Part shown: positions 1 through 4,653 of the stretch, in pieces
How the letters are laid out: each line of letters starts with the position of its first letter
Position numbering within the stretch: position 1 is the stretch's first letter
From: Nocardioides sp.
GTDB lineage: Bacteria > Actinomycetota > Actinomycetes > Propionibacteriales > Nocardioidaceae
Length of the DNA stretch: 7,282 nt
Direction: 5' to 3'
NCBI GenBank assembly: GCA_023252065.1
Contig: JAHEXO010000099.1
Coordinates: forward strand, 1-7,282
Program-made: the position numbers and the translations under genes
The notes under the pieces: generated by a model
Database searches by the model: none
What the model was told of the DNA's origin: nothing
Seen by the model: only the letters and a program-made list of their open reading frames with translations

Positions 1-219
1 GAGGTCGCGGAGCAGGCGGTACTCCCGGAAGGCCATCTCCTCCTGGGTCTCCTTGACCGCCAGGATGCGCTTGCCGAGCCGCACGATGCGGACGATGTGG
101 CGTGAGAGCCCGCGCGGGAGCGGGACGACATGGTCGTCGGTCCACTCCTCGAGAGGAGCCGACCAGGGCAGTTCCAGCACGGCGGCGTCGGGCCGGCTGG
201 ACACGATGTGCAGGGCCAC
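1..219 (-). CDS. DUF4032 domain-containing protein, N-terminal part (runs off the left edge)
   Basis: Reading the minus strand from GTG at 219 gives 73 uninterrupted codons to the window edge, beginning MALHIVSSRPDAAVLELPW and continuing with a PLEEW...LPRGLSRHIVR...AVKET...REYRLLRDL pattern. From memory this matches the N-terminus of actinobacterial DUF4032 proteins, which are described as related to lipopolysaccharide-kinase/protein-kinase-like folds. The AVKE stretch resembles the lysine strand of such a fold. The function is not known, and the catalytic part lies outside the window. The start is supported by TAGCCT exactly 6 nt upstream of GTG, which implies a leaderless mRNA, and by the family-typical first residues. 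It lies 26 bp downstream of soxR on the same strand but seems to have its own promoter. Confidence 0.72.
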   Translation of the reverse strand, partial: MALHIVSSRPDAAVLELPWSAPLEEWTDDHVVPLPRGLSRHIVRIVRLGKRILAVKETQEEMAFREYRLLRDL

Positions 220-225
220 GTCTTC

Positions 226-231
226 AGGCTA
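226..231 (-). promoter_or_regulatory. -10 element of the DUF4032 gene (leaderless)
   Basis: On the minus strand the sequence reads TAGCCT, then GAAGAC, then GTG. The TAnnnT hexamer with a 6-nt gap puts the expected transcription start on or next to the start codon. No convincing -35 is seen. The same hexamer and gap occur before the DinB gene at 4642-4653. Confidence 0.5.
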
Positions 232-245
232 GTGCCGCGTGGGTC

Positions 246-686
246 TCAGCGCCCCTCGAGGAGCACCGGCCCGGGTCCGCGCTCGGCGACCTCGTCGCCC
301 GGGTTGCTGAGGTTGCAGCGCTTGAGGCTGAGGCAGCCGCAGCCGATGCACGAGTCGAGGGTGTCGCGCAGGCGCTCGAGCTGCCGGATCTGCGCGTCCA
401 GCCGCGGCCGCCAGCTCCGGCTCAGGCGTGCCCAGTCGGCCTTGGTGGGCGTGCGGCTGCTGGGCAACGTGGCCAGGGCCAGCTCGACCTCCTCCAGCGA
501 CAGGCCGACCCTCTGGGCCGTCCGGATGAACGCCAGCCGACGCAGCTCGGCGCGTGCGTAGCGGCGCTGGTTGCCCGTCGTACGACGCGAACGGACCAGG
601 CCGCGGGACTCGTAGTAGCGGATCGCACTGGTGGCGATCCCCGATCGCTCGGACAGGTCGCCGATCGTGAGCTCGGTCATGTCCAC
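246..686 (-). CDS. soxR: SoxR, redox-sensitive MerR-family transcriptional activator
   Basis: A MerR-family regulator of 146 residues from GTG 686, or 144 from ATG 680. The N-terminal winged helix (about residues 6-75) contains the IGDLSERSGIATSAIRYYESRGL core. A dimerisation helix (about 84-112) follows, then CIGCGCLSLKRC at 113-124. This is the exact C-x2-C-x-C-x5-C pattern (C113, C116, C118, C124) that binds the [2Fe-2S] cluster of SoxR, followed by the usual NPGD turn. In the family, oxidation of the cluster by redox-cycling compounds or nitric oxide turns the bound dimer into an activator by untwisting a long promoter spacer. In many actinobacteria and pseudomonads SoxR controls a few local genes and there is no SoxS; no soxS-like gene is seen here. 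It is divergent from the split transketolase and shares an operator region with it. The ATG at 680 is my preferred start because CATCAT lies 7 nt upstream. Confidence 0.93.
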   Translation of the reverse strand: MDMTELTIGDLSERSGIATSAIRYYESRGLVRSRRTTGNQRRYARAELRRLAFIRTAQRVGLSLEEVELALATLPSSRTPTKADWARLSRSWRPRLDAQIRQLERLRDTLDSCIGCGCLSLKRCNLSNPGDEVAERGPGPVLLEGR

Positions 687-687
687 G

Positions 688-716
688 ATGATGCCTTGAC
701 TTCAAGTTCACTTCAA
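688..716 (-). promoter_or_regulatory. Putative soxR promoter (-35 TTGAAG, 17-bp spacer, -10 CATCAT)
   Basis: On the minus strand TTGAAG (711-716) is followed by exactly 17 nt and CATCAT (688-693), then 7 nt and ATG at 680. Both hexamers match the sigma-70-type consensus at 4 of 6 positions. The spacer is buried in the SoxR-box-like palindrome, so bound SoxR would be expected to repress its own gene. Confidence 0.45.
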
Positions 717-726
717 CTTGTGCAAT
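696..726 (+). promoter_or_regulatory. Putative SoxR-dependent promoter of the split transketolase (19-bp spacer)
   Basis: TTGACT (696-701) is followed by a 19-nt spacer (702-720) and TGCAAT (721-726), which is 7 nt before GTG 734. A 19-bp spacer is too long for ordinary promoters but is the hallmark of promoters activated by MerR-family proteins. The -35, spacer and -10 line up without gaps with the E. coli soxS promoter as I remember it. The -10 is weak, with G instead of A at its second position. Confidence 0.5.
699..718. promoter_or_regulatory. SoxR-box-like operator
   Basis: The left half-site ACTTCAAGTT (699-708) differs at one position from the E. coli soxS half-site ACCTCAAGTT. The right half, CACTTCAACT (709-718), is a poorer mirror image, agreeing at 7 of 10 positions with the exact inverse of the left half. 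An alternative reading is the perfect inverted repeat CAAGTT-N6-AACTTG at 703-720. There is also an imperfect direct repeat, CTTCAAGTT/CTTCAACTT, at 700 and 711. The site sits inside the 19-bp spacer, where SoxR is expected to bind, next to soxR itself. Confidence 0.55.
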
Positions 727-733
727 GGGGACT

Positions 734-1408
734 GTGAACGACATCGAGCAGCTCCTGACCCGGATGACCGGCGACGAGAAGCACGCCCGGGCGGCGTTCT
801 CGACCCTGGACGTGATCCAGGTGCTATACGAGCGCATCCTCGACGTGTCTCCGGCGACGGTGGACGACCCCCGGCGCGACCGGTTCCTGCTGTCGAAGGG
901 CCACGGCCCGATGGCCTACTACGCCGTGCTCTGCGACCGCGGCTTCTTCCCCGCGTCCTGGCTCGACACCTGGGGCTCGTTCGACTCACCGCTCGGGCAC
1001 CACCCCGACCGCAACCTCGTGCCCGGCGTCGAGATCTCGAGCGGCTCGCTCGGTCACGGCCTTCCCCTCGCCGTCGGGACCGCCCTGGGCCTGCGCGCGC
1101 AGGGCATCGACTCACGTGTCGTCGTGCTCGTCGGCGACGCCGAGCTCGACGAGGGGTCCAACCACGAGGCCCTCGAGCTCGCGGCCGCACTGGGCCTCGA
1201 CGCGCTCACCCTCGTCGTCGTCGACAACCGCTCGTCGTCCTACGCCGTGCCCGGGCGGATCGCCGCCCGGCTCGCCACCGAGGGCTGGCGGGTCGAGACG
1301 GTCGACGGCCGCGACCGGCAGGCCCTCGAGCACGCCCTCACCGCCCGTGGCGACGGCGTACCGAACGCCGTCGTCGCCACCGTCCTCGACAAGGAGCTCG
1401 CCGCATGA
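734..1408 (+). CDS. Transketolase-like protein, N-terminal (pyrophosphate-binding) subunit of a split enzyme
   Basis: A 224-residue protein from GTG 734 (227 from ATG 725). It covers the thiamine-diphosphate PP domain: SKGHG (54-58), the GSLGHGLP loop (104-111), and the TPP/Mg motif written GDAELDEGSNHEA (134-146), with DN at 164-165 as the downstream end. The usual GDG is GDA here. Transketolases move two-carbon units between sugars and need a second Pyr domain, which the next gene supplies, so the two products presumably form an alpha2beta2 enzyme. It is shorter than the roughly 270-280 residues I expect for such subunits, the lost length being mostly at the C-terminus. I chose GTG 734 because the putative -10 (721-726) overlaps ATG 725 and predicts transcription starting at about 734. 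The true substrate is uncertain; related split enzymes act on sugars other than pentose phosphates. Confidence 0.85.
   Translation: MNDIEQLLTRMTGDEKHARAAFSTLDVIQVLYERILDVSPATVDDPRRDRFLLSKGHGPMAYYAVLCDRGFFPASWLDTWGSFDSPLGHHPDRNLVPGVEISSGSLGHGLPLAVGTALGLRAQGIDSRVVVLVGDAELDEGSNHEALELAAALGLDALTLVVVDNRSSSYAVPGRIAARLATEGWRVETVDGRDRQALEHALTARGDGVPNAVVATVLDKELAA
1391..1396 (+). promoter_or_regulatory. Ribosome-binding site of the transketolase C-terminal subunit
   Basis: AAGGAG lies 8 nt before ATG 1405, inside the last codons of the upstream subunit. With the ATGA overlap (1405-1408) it fixes the start of the second gene and indicates translational coupling of the two subunits. Confidence 0.7.
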
Positions 1409-2307
1409 CCGTCCTGTCCCTGAGCCGTGACCCCCGCACCCAGTTCGGCCGCACCGTCACCGACCTCCTTGACGACGACCTGTCGGCAGCGCTGGTCTAC
1501 GCCGAGATCTCCGCGCGCTTCTTCACCGAGGCGGAGCGCCGCTTCCCCGAGCGCGTCGTCAACGTCGGCATCCGCGAGCAGCTGCTGGTCAACGTCGGCG
1601 CCGGCTTCGCGCTCACCGGGATGCGGCCGATCGTGCACACCTTCGGCACGTTCCTGGTCGAGCGCGCCTTCGAGCAGGTCAAGCTCGGCTTCGCCCACCA
1701 GGGCGTCGGCGGCGTGCTCGTCGGCGTCGGCGGCTCGTTCGACGCCTCGAGCGCAGGCCGCACCCACCAGGCACCCGGCGACGTCGCGCTGCTGGACACG
1801 CTGCCCGAGGTCGCCATCCACGCGCCCGGCACCTCGGCCGAGACCGACGAGGTGCTGCGCCGGGCCGTCGCCGGCGAGGGGCTCCACTACGTCCGGGTCG
1901 TCGAGCAGACCAACACCGAGCCGTTCGCCGGCGCCGGCCTCCACGTCGTACGACGCGGGTCGGGCGCCACCGTGGTCGCCCTCGGACCGGTCCTCGACGA
2001 GGTGCTGGCCGCCACGGCAGACCGCGACGTCACGGTGCTCTACGCCCACAGCGTCCGGCCCTTCGACGGGCACACCCTGCGCAGCGCGATCTCCTCGCCG
2101 GACGTGGTGCTCGTGGAGCCGTGGCTGGCCGGCAGCTCGGCCCGCTGCGTCGCCGAGGCCCTGCTCGACCGCCCCCACCGGCTGCTCGCGCTCGGCACGC
2201 GTCGTACCGAGCTCCGCCACTACGGCACCCCCGCCGAGCACCAGCGCGCCCACGGCCTCGACGCCGCGGGCATCCGCCGGTCGCTGGACGCCTTCCTGGC
2301 TGCGTGA
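1405..2307 (+). CDS. Transketolase-like protein, C-terminal (pyrimidine-binding plus C-terminal domain) subunit
   Basis: A 300-residue protein that starts in an ATGA overlap with the N-terminal subunit. Residues 12-165 are the Pyr domain. The VNVGIREQ stretch places the conserved cofactor-activating glutamate at E58, followed by MRPIVHTFGTFLVERAFEQVK and then a THQAPGDVALLDTLP segment equivalent to the THxxxxDxALLRxxP region of transketolases. The rest (about 180-300) is the transketolase C-terminal domain with VLYAHSVRPFDG, ending near HQRAHGLDAAGIRRSLDAFL. The active site forms at the interface with the upstream gene product, so both genes are needed. The reading frame is open well upstream of 1405 (from 718), but that part is only a shadow of the first gene. 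Length and domain order are normal for the C-terminal member of split transketolases. Confidence 0.88.
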   Translation: MTVLSLSRDPRTQFGRTVTDLLDDDLSAALVYAEISARFFTEAERRFPERVVNVGIREQLLVNVGAGFALTGMRPIVHTFGTFLVERAFEQVKLGFAHQGVGGVLVGVGGSFDASSAGRTHQAPGDVALLDTLPEVAIHAPGTSAETDEVLRRAVAGEGLHYVRVVEQTNTEPFAGAGLHVVRRGSGATVVALGPVLDEVLAATADRDVTVLYAHSVRPFDGHTLRSAISSPDVVLVEPWLAGSSARCVAEALLDRPHRLLALGTRRTELRHYGTPAEHQRAHGLDAAGIRRSLDAFLAA

Positions 2308-2324
2308 TCCGGCCCGGCCCTCGT

Positions 2325-2330
2325 TAGGCT
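2325..2330 (+). promoter_or_regulatory. Possible -10 element for tRNA-Thr
   Basis: TAGGCT, 29 nt before the mature tRNA, matches the TAnnnT form of actinobacterial -10 elements. It lies in the 52-bp gap after the transketolase stop codon. No good -35 is visible 16-19 nt upstream, so this is tentative. Confidence 0.35.
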
Positions 2331-2359
2331 GACCCGGCCGCGTCGAGCGAGGCGGCGTC

Positions 2360-2432
2360 GCCGGTGTAGCTCAGACGGTAGAGCGCTTCTCTTGTAAAGA
2401 AGATGTCGCGGGTTCGATTCCTGTCACCGGCT
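2360..2432 (+). tRNA. tRNA-Thr, anticodon TGT
   Basis: A full cloverleaf can be drawn. The acceptor stem is GCCGGTG (2360-2366) with CACCGGC (2425-2431) and discriminator T2432. The D stem is GCTC/GAGC, and the anticodon stem CTTCT/AGAAG encloses the loop CTTGTAA with anticodon TGT at 2393-2395. The variable loop has 5 nt. The T arm is GCGGG/CCTGT around the loop TTCGATT and includes two G-T pairs. The anticodon reads ACA and, by wobble, other threonine codons. No 3' CCA is encoded (CTC follows), as is common in actinobacteria. Confidence 0.96.
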
Positions 2433-2451
2433 CGGTTGTCACCGGCTCGGT
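2422..2451. repeat. 15-bp perfect tandem duplication of the tRNA-Thr 3' end
   Basis: TGTCACCGGCTCGGT occurs at 2422-2436, covering the last 11 tRNA bases plus 4 flanking bases, and again immediately at 2437-2451. The second copy ends on the first base of the complement of the stop codon of the minus-strand membrane protein gene. Confidence 0.9.
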
Positions 2452-2654
2452 CAGGCGTCGCGTAGCACGAACGACGAAGGGCTCGGGTCGACCCGGTCGT
2501 CGTGGGCGGACGCCACGGCCGCGGCCGCCGAACCGCCGGCAAGGCCCGCCAACGCCAGCACGACGAAGGCGGCCGCGACGATGCGCCGACGACCGACCGC
2601 GCTCTCATGGATGCGGAAGTCGGGGTCGTCGTACGACGCGGGCTGGTGAGCCAT
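2451..2654 (-). CDS. Small hypothetical single-span membrane protein
   Basis: A 67-residue reading frame. The first 21 residues are polar and mildly acidic (SYDDPDF). GRRR follows at 21-24, then an alanine/valine/leucine-rich hydrophobic stretch at about 25-48, then a short polar tail (AHDDRVDPSPSSFVLRDA). The arginines before the helix suggest an N-terminus in the cytoplasm and the tail outside; the helix could also be read as a signal anchor. I recognise no family. Codon usage is strongly GC3, and the layout of charge and hydrophobicity looks selected. The ATG has CAGATT exactly 6 nt upstream, like its neighbours, and a GGAGG only 1 nt away that is too close to act as a normal ribosome site. 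It converges on tRNA-Thr with an 18-bp gap. Confidence 0.55.
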   Translation of the reverse strand: MAHQPASYDDPDFRIHESAVGRRRIVAAAFVVLALAGLAGGSAAAAVASAHDDRVDPSPSSFVLRDA

Positions 2655-2660
2655 GCCTCC

Positions 2661-2666
2661 AATCTG
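2661..2666 (-). promoter_or_regulatory. Possible -10 element of the small membrane protein gene
   Basis: The minus strand reads CAGATT, GGAGGC, ATG: a degenerate -10 with a 6-nt gap. On its own this is weak evidence. It is listed because the spacing agrees with seven other genes in the window. Confidence 0.3.
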
Positions 2667-2715
2667 CTCCGCCTTGCTGTGCGCCTCCTGAGCGTCAGGT
2701 GATCGCGACCCGTGA

Positions 2716-2729
2716 GACCGGGGACGGTC
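2716..2729 (-). terminator. Possible weak hairpin after the methyltransferase gene
   Basis: On the minus strand GACCG-TCCC-CGGTC forms a perfect 5-bp stem with a 4-nt loop, beginning 18 nt after the methyltransferase stop codon. No T-run follows, so it could be a non-canonical terminator or chance in GC-rich DNA. Confidence 0.25.
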
Positions 2730-2747
2730 CGCGGCGTGAGGAGACCT

Positions 2748-3728
2748 CTACGGACGGACCGCCCGCAGCGAGGTCGGTCCGGGGGAGTCGGCCCCGAGGA
2801 CCTGGACGTCGACGAAGCCGGCGTCGCGGTATTCCGCGGCCAGCTCCTCCGTCGTACGCAACGGCACGCCCCACGAGCTGACCAGCACCCGGAAGACGGC
2901 GTCGCTCGGGTCGTCACCGGCGACGGGCGATCCGACCACGCCGCCGGGTCGCACAGCGGCATGCATCGCCGCGAGCGCACCCGCGCGGGAGTCGTCGGGG
3001 AAGAAGAACTGGCTCCAGAACGCGCGGTCGAAGCGCTCGTCGGTGCGGTACGCCGCGGCGTCGGCGCACACCACGGAGAAGCGTTGGTCGAGCCCCAGGG
3101 CCGCCGCCCTGCGCACGGCTTCCGCGGCGAGGTCGGGGCTGAGCTCCACCCCGACCGCGGTCAGCGTCGGCACGGCCCGGAGCATGGTCAGGATGCGACC
3201 CGCGACGCCACACCCGAGCTCGAGGAGCCGGCACCCAGGCTCGAGCAGGTCGCGTCGCAGCGGGTCGGTCTCGATCGCGCGGCGGAGGTCGGCGACCACG
3301 CCGTCGGCGAACGGGTCGGGGGAGACGGAGCGGGCCAGGAGGATCCGGTCCGCGGTTTCCATCGTCCAGTAGTCGCCGGCCCCGACACTGCGCAGCAACC
3401 TGGCTTCGAGCCTGGCGCTCGCCAGACAGTCGGCCAGGCGGACGACTGCGGTGTCCGCCACGAGGGCTCGCCAGGGAGCGGTGAGCCGCAGCCGACCGTC
3501 CGACTCCTCGAGCACCTCGTGGAGCAGGAGCGCGTGGGCCACCGCGGCTGCGGTGCCCTTGGTCGTGCCGAGTGCCTCCCCGAGGTCGTCGCGGCGGACC
3601 GGGTCGGTCAGACGGGCCAGCGCCCCCGATCCGTCGAGACCCTCCACCAGCCCGAGCACGTGCTGCCGGTCGACGAGGGGACCCAGCACCAGGCGCCACG
3701 CTGCGAAGAAGTCCACCTCGTCGGTCAC
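2748..3728 (-). CDS. Class I SAM-dependent methyltransferase with N-terminal helical/winged-helix-like domain
   Basis: A 326-residue protein. Residues 1-90 are helical and resemble the dimerisation/winged-helix domain of small-molecule methyltransferases (a DDLGEALGTTKGTAAAVAHALLLHEVLEE segment). The Rossmann-fold catalytic domain starts near 160: motif I, LLELGCGVAGR (168-178), binds S-adenosylmethionine, and VGVELS (E195 at the end of strand 2) should hold the ribose hydroxyls. A VVCADAAAY loop and WSQFFFPDDS follow, matching motifs around the adenine and strand 4. The substrate cannot be deduced; such two-domain enzymes are often O- or N-methyltransferases of small molecules. The start is GTG 3728, with CATACT 7 nt upstream. 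The stop codon of pdxY lies 22 bp upstream on the same strand, so read-through from pdxY is possible. Confidence 0.82.
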   Translation of the reverse strand: MTDEVDFFAAWRLVLGPLVDRQHVLGLVEGLDGSGALARLTDPVRRDDLGEALGTTKGTAAAVAHALLLHEVLEESDGRLRLTAPWRALVADTAVVRLADCLASARLEARLLRSVGAGDYWTMETADRILLARSVSPDPFADGVVADLRRAIETDPLRRDLLEPGCRLLELGCGVAGRILTMLRAVPTLTAVGVELSPDLAAEAVRRAAALGLDQRFSVVCADAAAYRTDERFDRAFWSQFFFPDDSRAGALAAMHAAVRPGGVVGSPVAGDDPSDAVFRVLVSSWGVPLRTTEELAAEYRDAGFVDVQVLGADSPGPTSLRAVRP

Positions 3729-3735
3729 GGGCGTC

Positions 3736-3741
3736 AGTATG
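3736..3741 (-). promoter_or_regulatory. -10 element of the methyltransferase gene (leaderless)
   Basis: The minus strand reads CATACT, GACGCCC, GTG. CATACT is one base from TATACT and lies 7 nt before the start codon, within the 22-bp gap after pdxY. No Shine-Dalgarno sequence is present. Confidence 0.42.
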
Positions 3742-3750
3742 GGGCCATGG

Positions 3751-4602
3751 TCAGCGAACCTGCTCGACCGTGAACTCGCAGGCCGGGGCTGCGATCGCGT
3801 CCTGGGCCGCCACGATCCGCAGCTCGCGCTCGCCGGAGTCCAGCGTCTCCTTCAGTACGGCGTGCACGGACGACGCCGTGCGCGCCAGTGCGTCGACGGC
3901 CGAGCCCGTGGTCCGCAGGTGCGCAGTGAAGAGAGCGGCGGTCAGGTCGCCCGAGCCGTTGGCCTTCATCGGCAGCCGCGGGGTGCGGACCGTCCAGGCG
4001 CCGTCGTCGGTGACCGCCAGCATCCCGATCGTGTCGTCGGGCCCGTCGGGCGGCAGGAACGACGTCACCAGCACCGTCGACGGGCCGAGAGCGCGGGCCG
4101 CGTCGGCCGACTCCAGGGTGGAGGCCAGCGTGTCGGGCGAGGTGTCGGTGAGGAAGCCGAGCTCGAACTGGTTGGGCGTGATGATGTCCGCCGCCGGCAC
4201 CACCTGCGAGCGCAGCACCGGCGGGATCGCCGGGTCGACGAAGCAGCCCGACGTCGCGTTGCCCATCACCGGGTCGCAGGTGTAGGTCGCGTCCGGGTTG
4301 GCCGCCTTCACCCGCGCCACGGCGTCGACGACCACGTCGCAGATCCCGGGGCTGCCGAGGTAGCCCGAGAGCACGCCGTCGCAGGTCGGCAGCACGCCGC
4401 GCTCCTCGATCCCGGTGATGACGTCGCGCACGTCCTCGGGGGCGAGCAGCGGGCCACGCCACGCGCCGTACCCGGTGTGGTTGGAGAAGACCACCGTCAG
4501 CACCGGCCACACCTCGTGCCCGAGCCGTTGCAGGGGGAAGGTGGCCGCGGAGTTGCCGACGTGGCCGTAGGCGACCGACGACTGGACGGACAGGAAGCGC
4601 AT
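3751..4602 (-). CDS. pdxY: Pyridoxal kinase (PdxY type)
   Basis: A 283-residue member of the ribokinase-like superfamily. It phosphorylates pyridoxal (and perhaps related vitamers) with ATP in the cytosol to give pyridoxal 5'-phosphate, part of B6 salvage. Visible marks are SSVAYGHVGNSAA near the N-terminus (8-20), the VFSNHTGYG lid region (38-46), LSGYLGS (78-84), CDPVMGN (109-115), ITPNQFEL (141-148), and the anion-hole/catalytic motif NGSGDLTA (215-222) with D219 as the general base. Length is normal for PdxY. The YGHVGNSAA and SNHTGYG motifs favour PdxY over hydroxymethylpyrimidine kinase (ThiD). The start at ATG 4602 gives the expected first residues (MRFLSVQSSVAYG) and has CAGGAT 6 nt upstream. 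It is divergent from the DinB gene across 51 bp, and the methyltransferase follows downstream. Confidence 0.93.
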   Translation of the reverse strand: MRFLSVQSSVAYGHVGNSAATFPLQRLGHEVWPVLTVVFSNHTGYGAWRGPLLAPEDVRDVITGIEERGVLPTCDGVLSGYLGSPGICDVVVDAVARVKAANPDATYTCDPVMGNATSGCFVDPAIPPVLRSQVVPAADIITPNQFELGFLTDTSPDTLASTLESADAARALGPSTVLVTSFLPPDGPDDTIGMLAVTDDGAWTVRTPRLPMKANGSGDLTAALFTAHLRTTGSAVDALARTASSVHAVLKETLDSGERELRIVAAQDAIAAPACEFTVEQVR

Positions 4603-4608
4603 CCGCTC

Positions 4609-4614
4609 ATCCTG
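4609..4614 (-). promoter_or_regulatory. Possible -10 element of pdxY
   Basis: The minus strand reads CAGGAT, GAGCGG, ATG: a degenerate -10 ending 6 nt before the start codon. It lies just beside the inverted repeat at 4620-4635. Confidence 0.35.
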
Positions 4615-4619
4615 TCATC

Positions 4620-4635
4620 GGGACCTGTCGGTCCC
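4620..4635. promoter_or_regulatory. Perfect inverted repeat between divergent pdxY and DinB genes (candidate operator)
   Basis: GGGACC-TGTC-GGTCCC, with 6-bp arms and a 4-bp centre, lies between the two putative -10 elements and over the expected -35 zones of both. This position suits a shared regulator, but no regulator gene is adjacent. Confidence 0.35.
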
Positions 4636-4641
4636 CAGCCA

Positions 4642-4647
4642 TAGCCT
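4642..4647 (+). promoter_or_regulatory. -10 element of the DinB-family gene (leaderless)
   Basis: TAGCCT is followed by GAGGAC and ATG 4654. The hexamer and spacing are identical to those of the DUF4032 gene. The GAGG in the 6-nt gap is too close to the start to be a normal ribosome site. Confidence 0.5.
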
Positions 4648-4653
4648 GAGGAC

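Noticed and set aside
1240..2253. 337-codon minus-strand frame opposite the transketolase subunits
   Set aside because: Antisense of a gene pair with strong family motifs; no recognisable domain.
718..2307. A 529-residue reading of the C-terminal transketolase frame from 718
   Set aside because: The first 229 codons are an arginine/proline-rich shadow of the N-terminal subunit. AAGGAG and the ATGA overlap place the real start at 1405. This is a split enzyme, not a fusion or frameshifted single gene, because each part has its own start and stop.
2712..4644. Long plus-strand frames opposite the methyltransferase and pdxY (353 and 397 codons)
   Set aside because: The minus-strand frames carry clear catalytic motifs; the plus-strand ones have only low-complexity, arginine- and histidine-rich residues.
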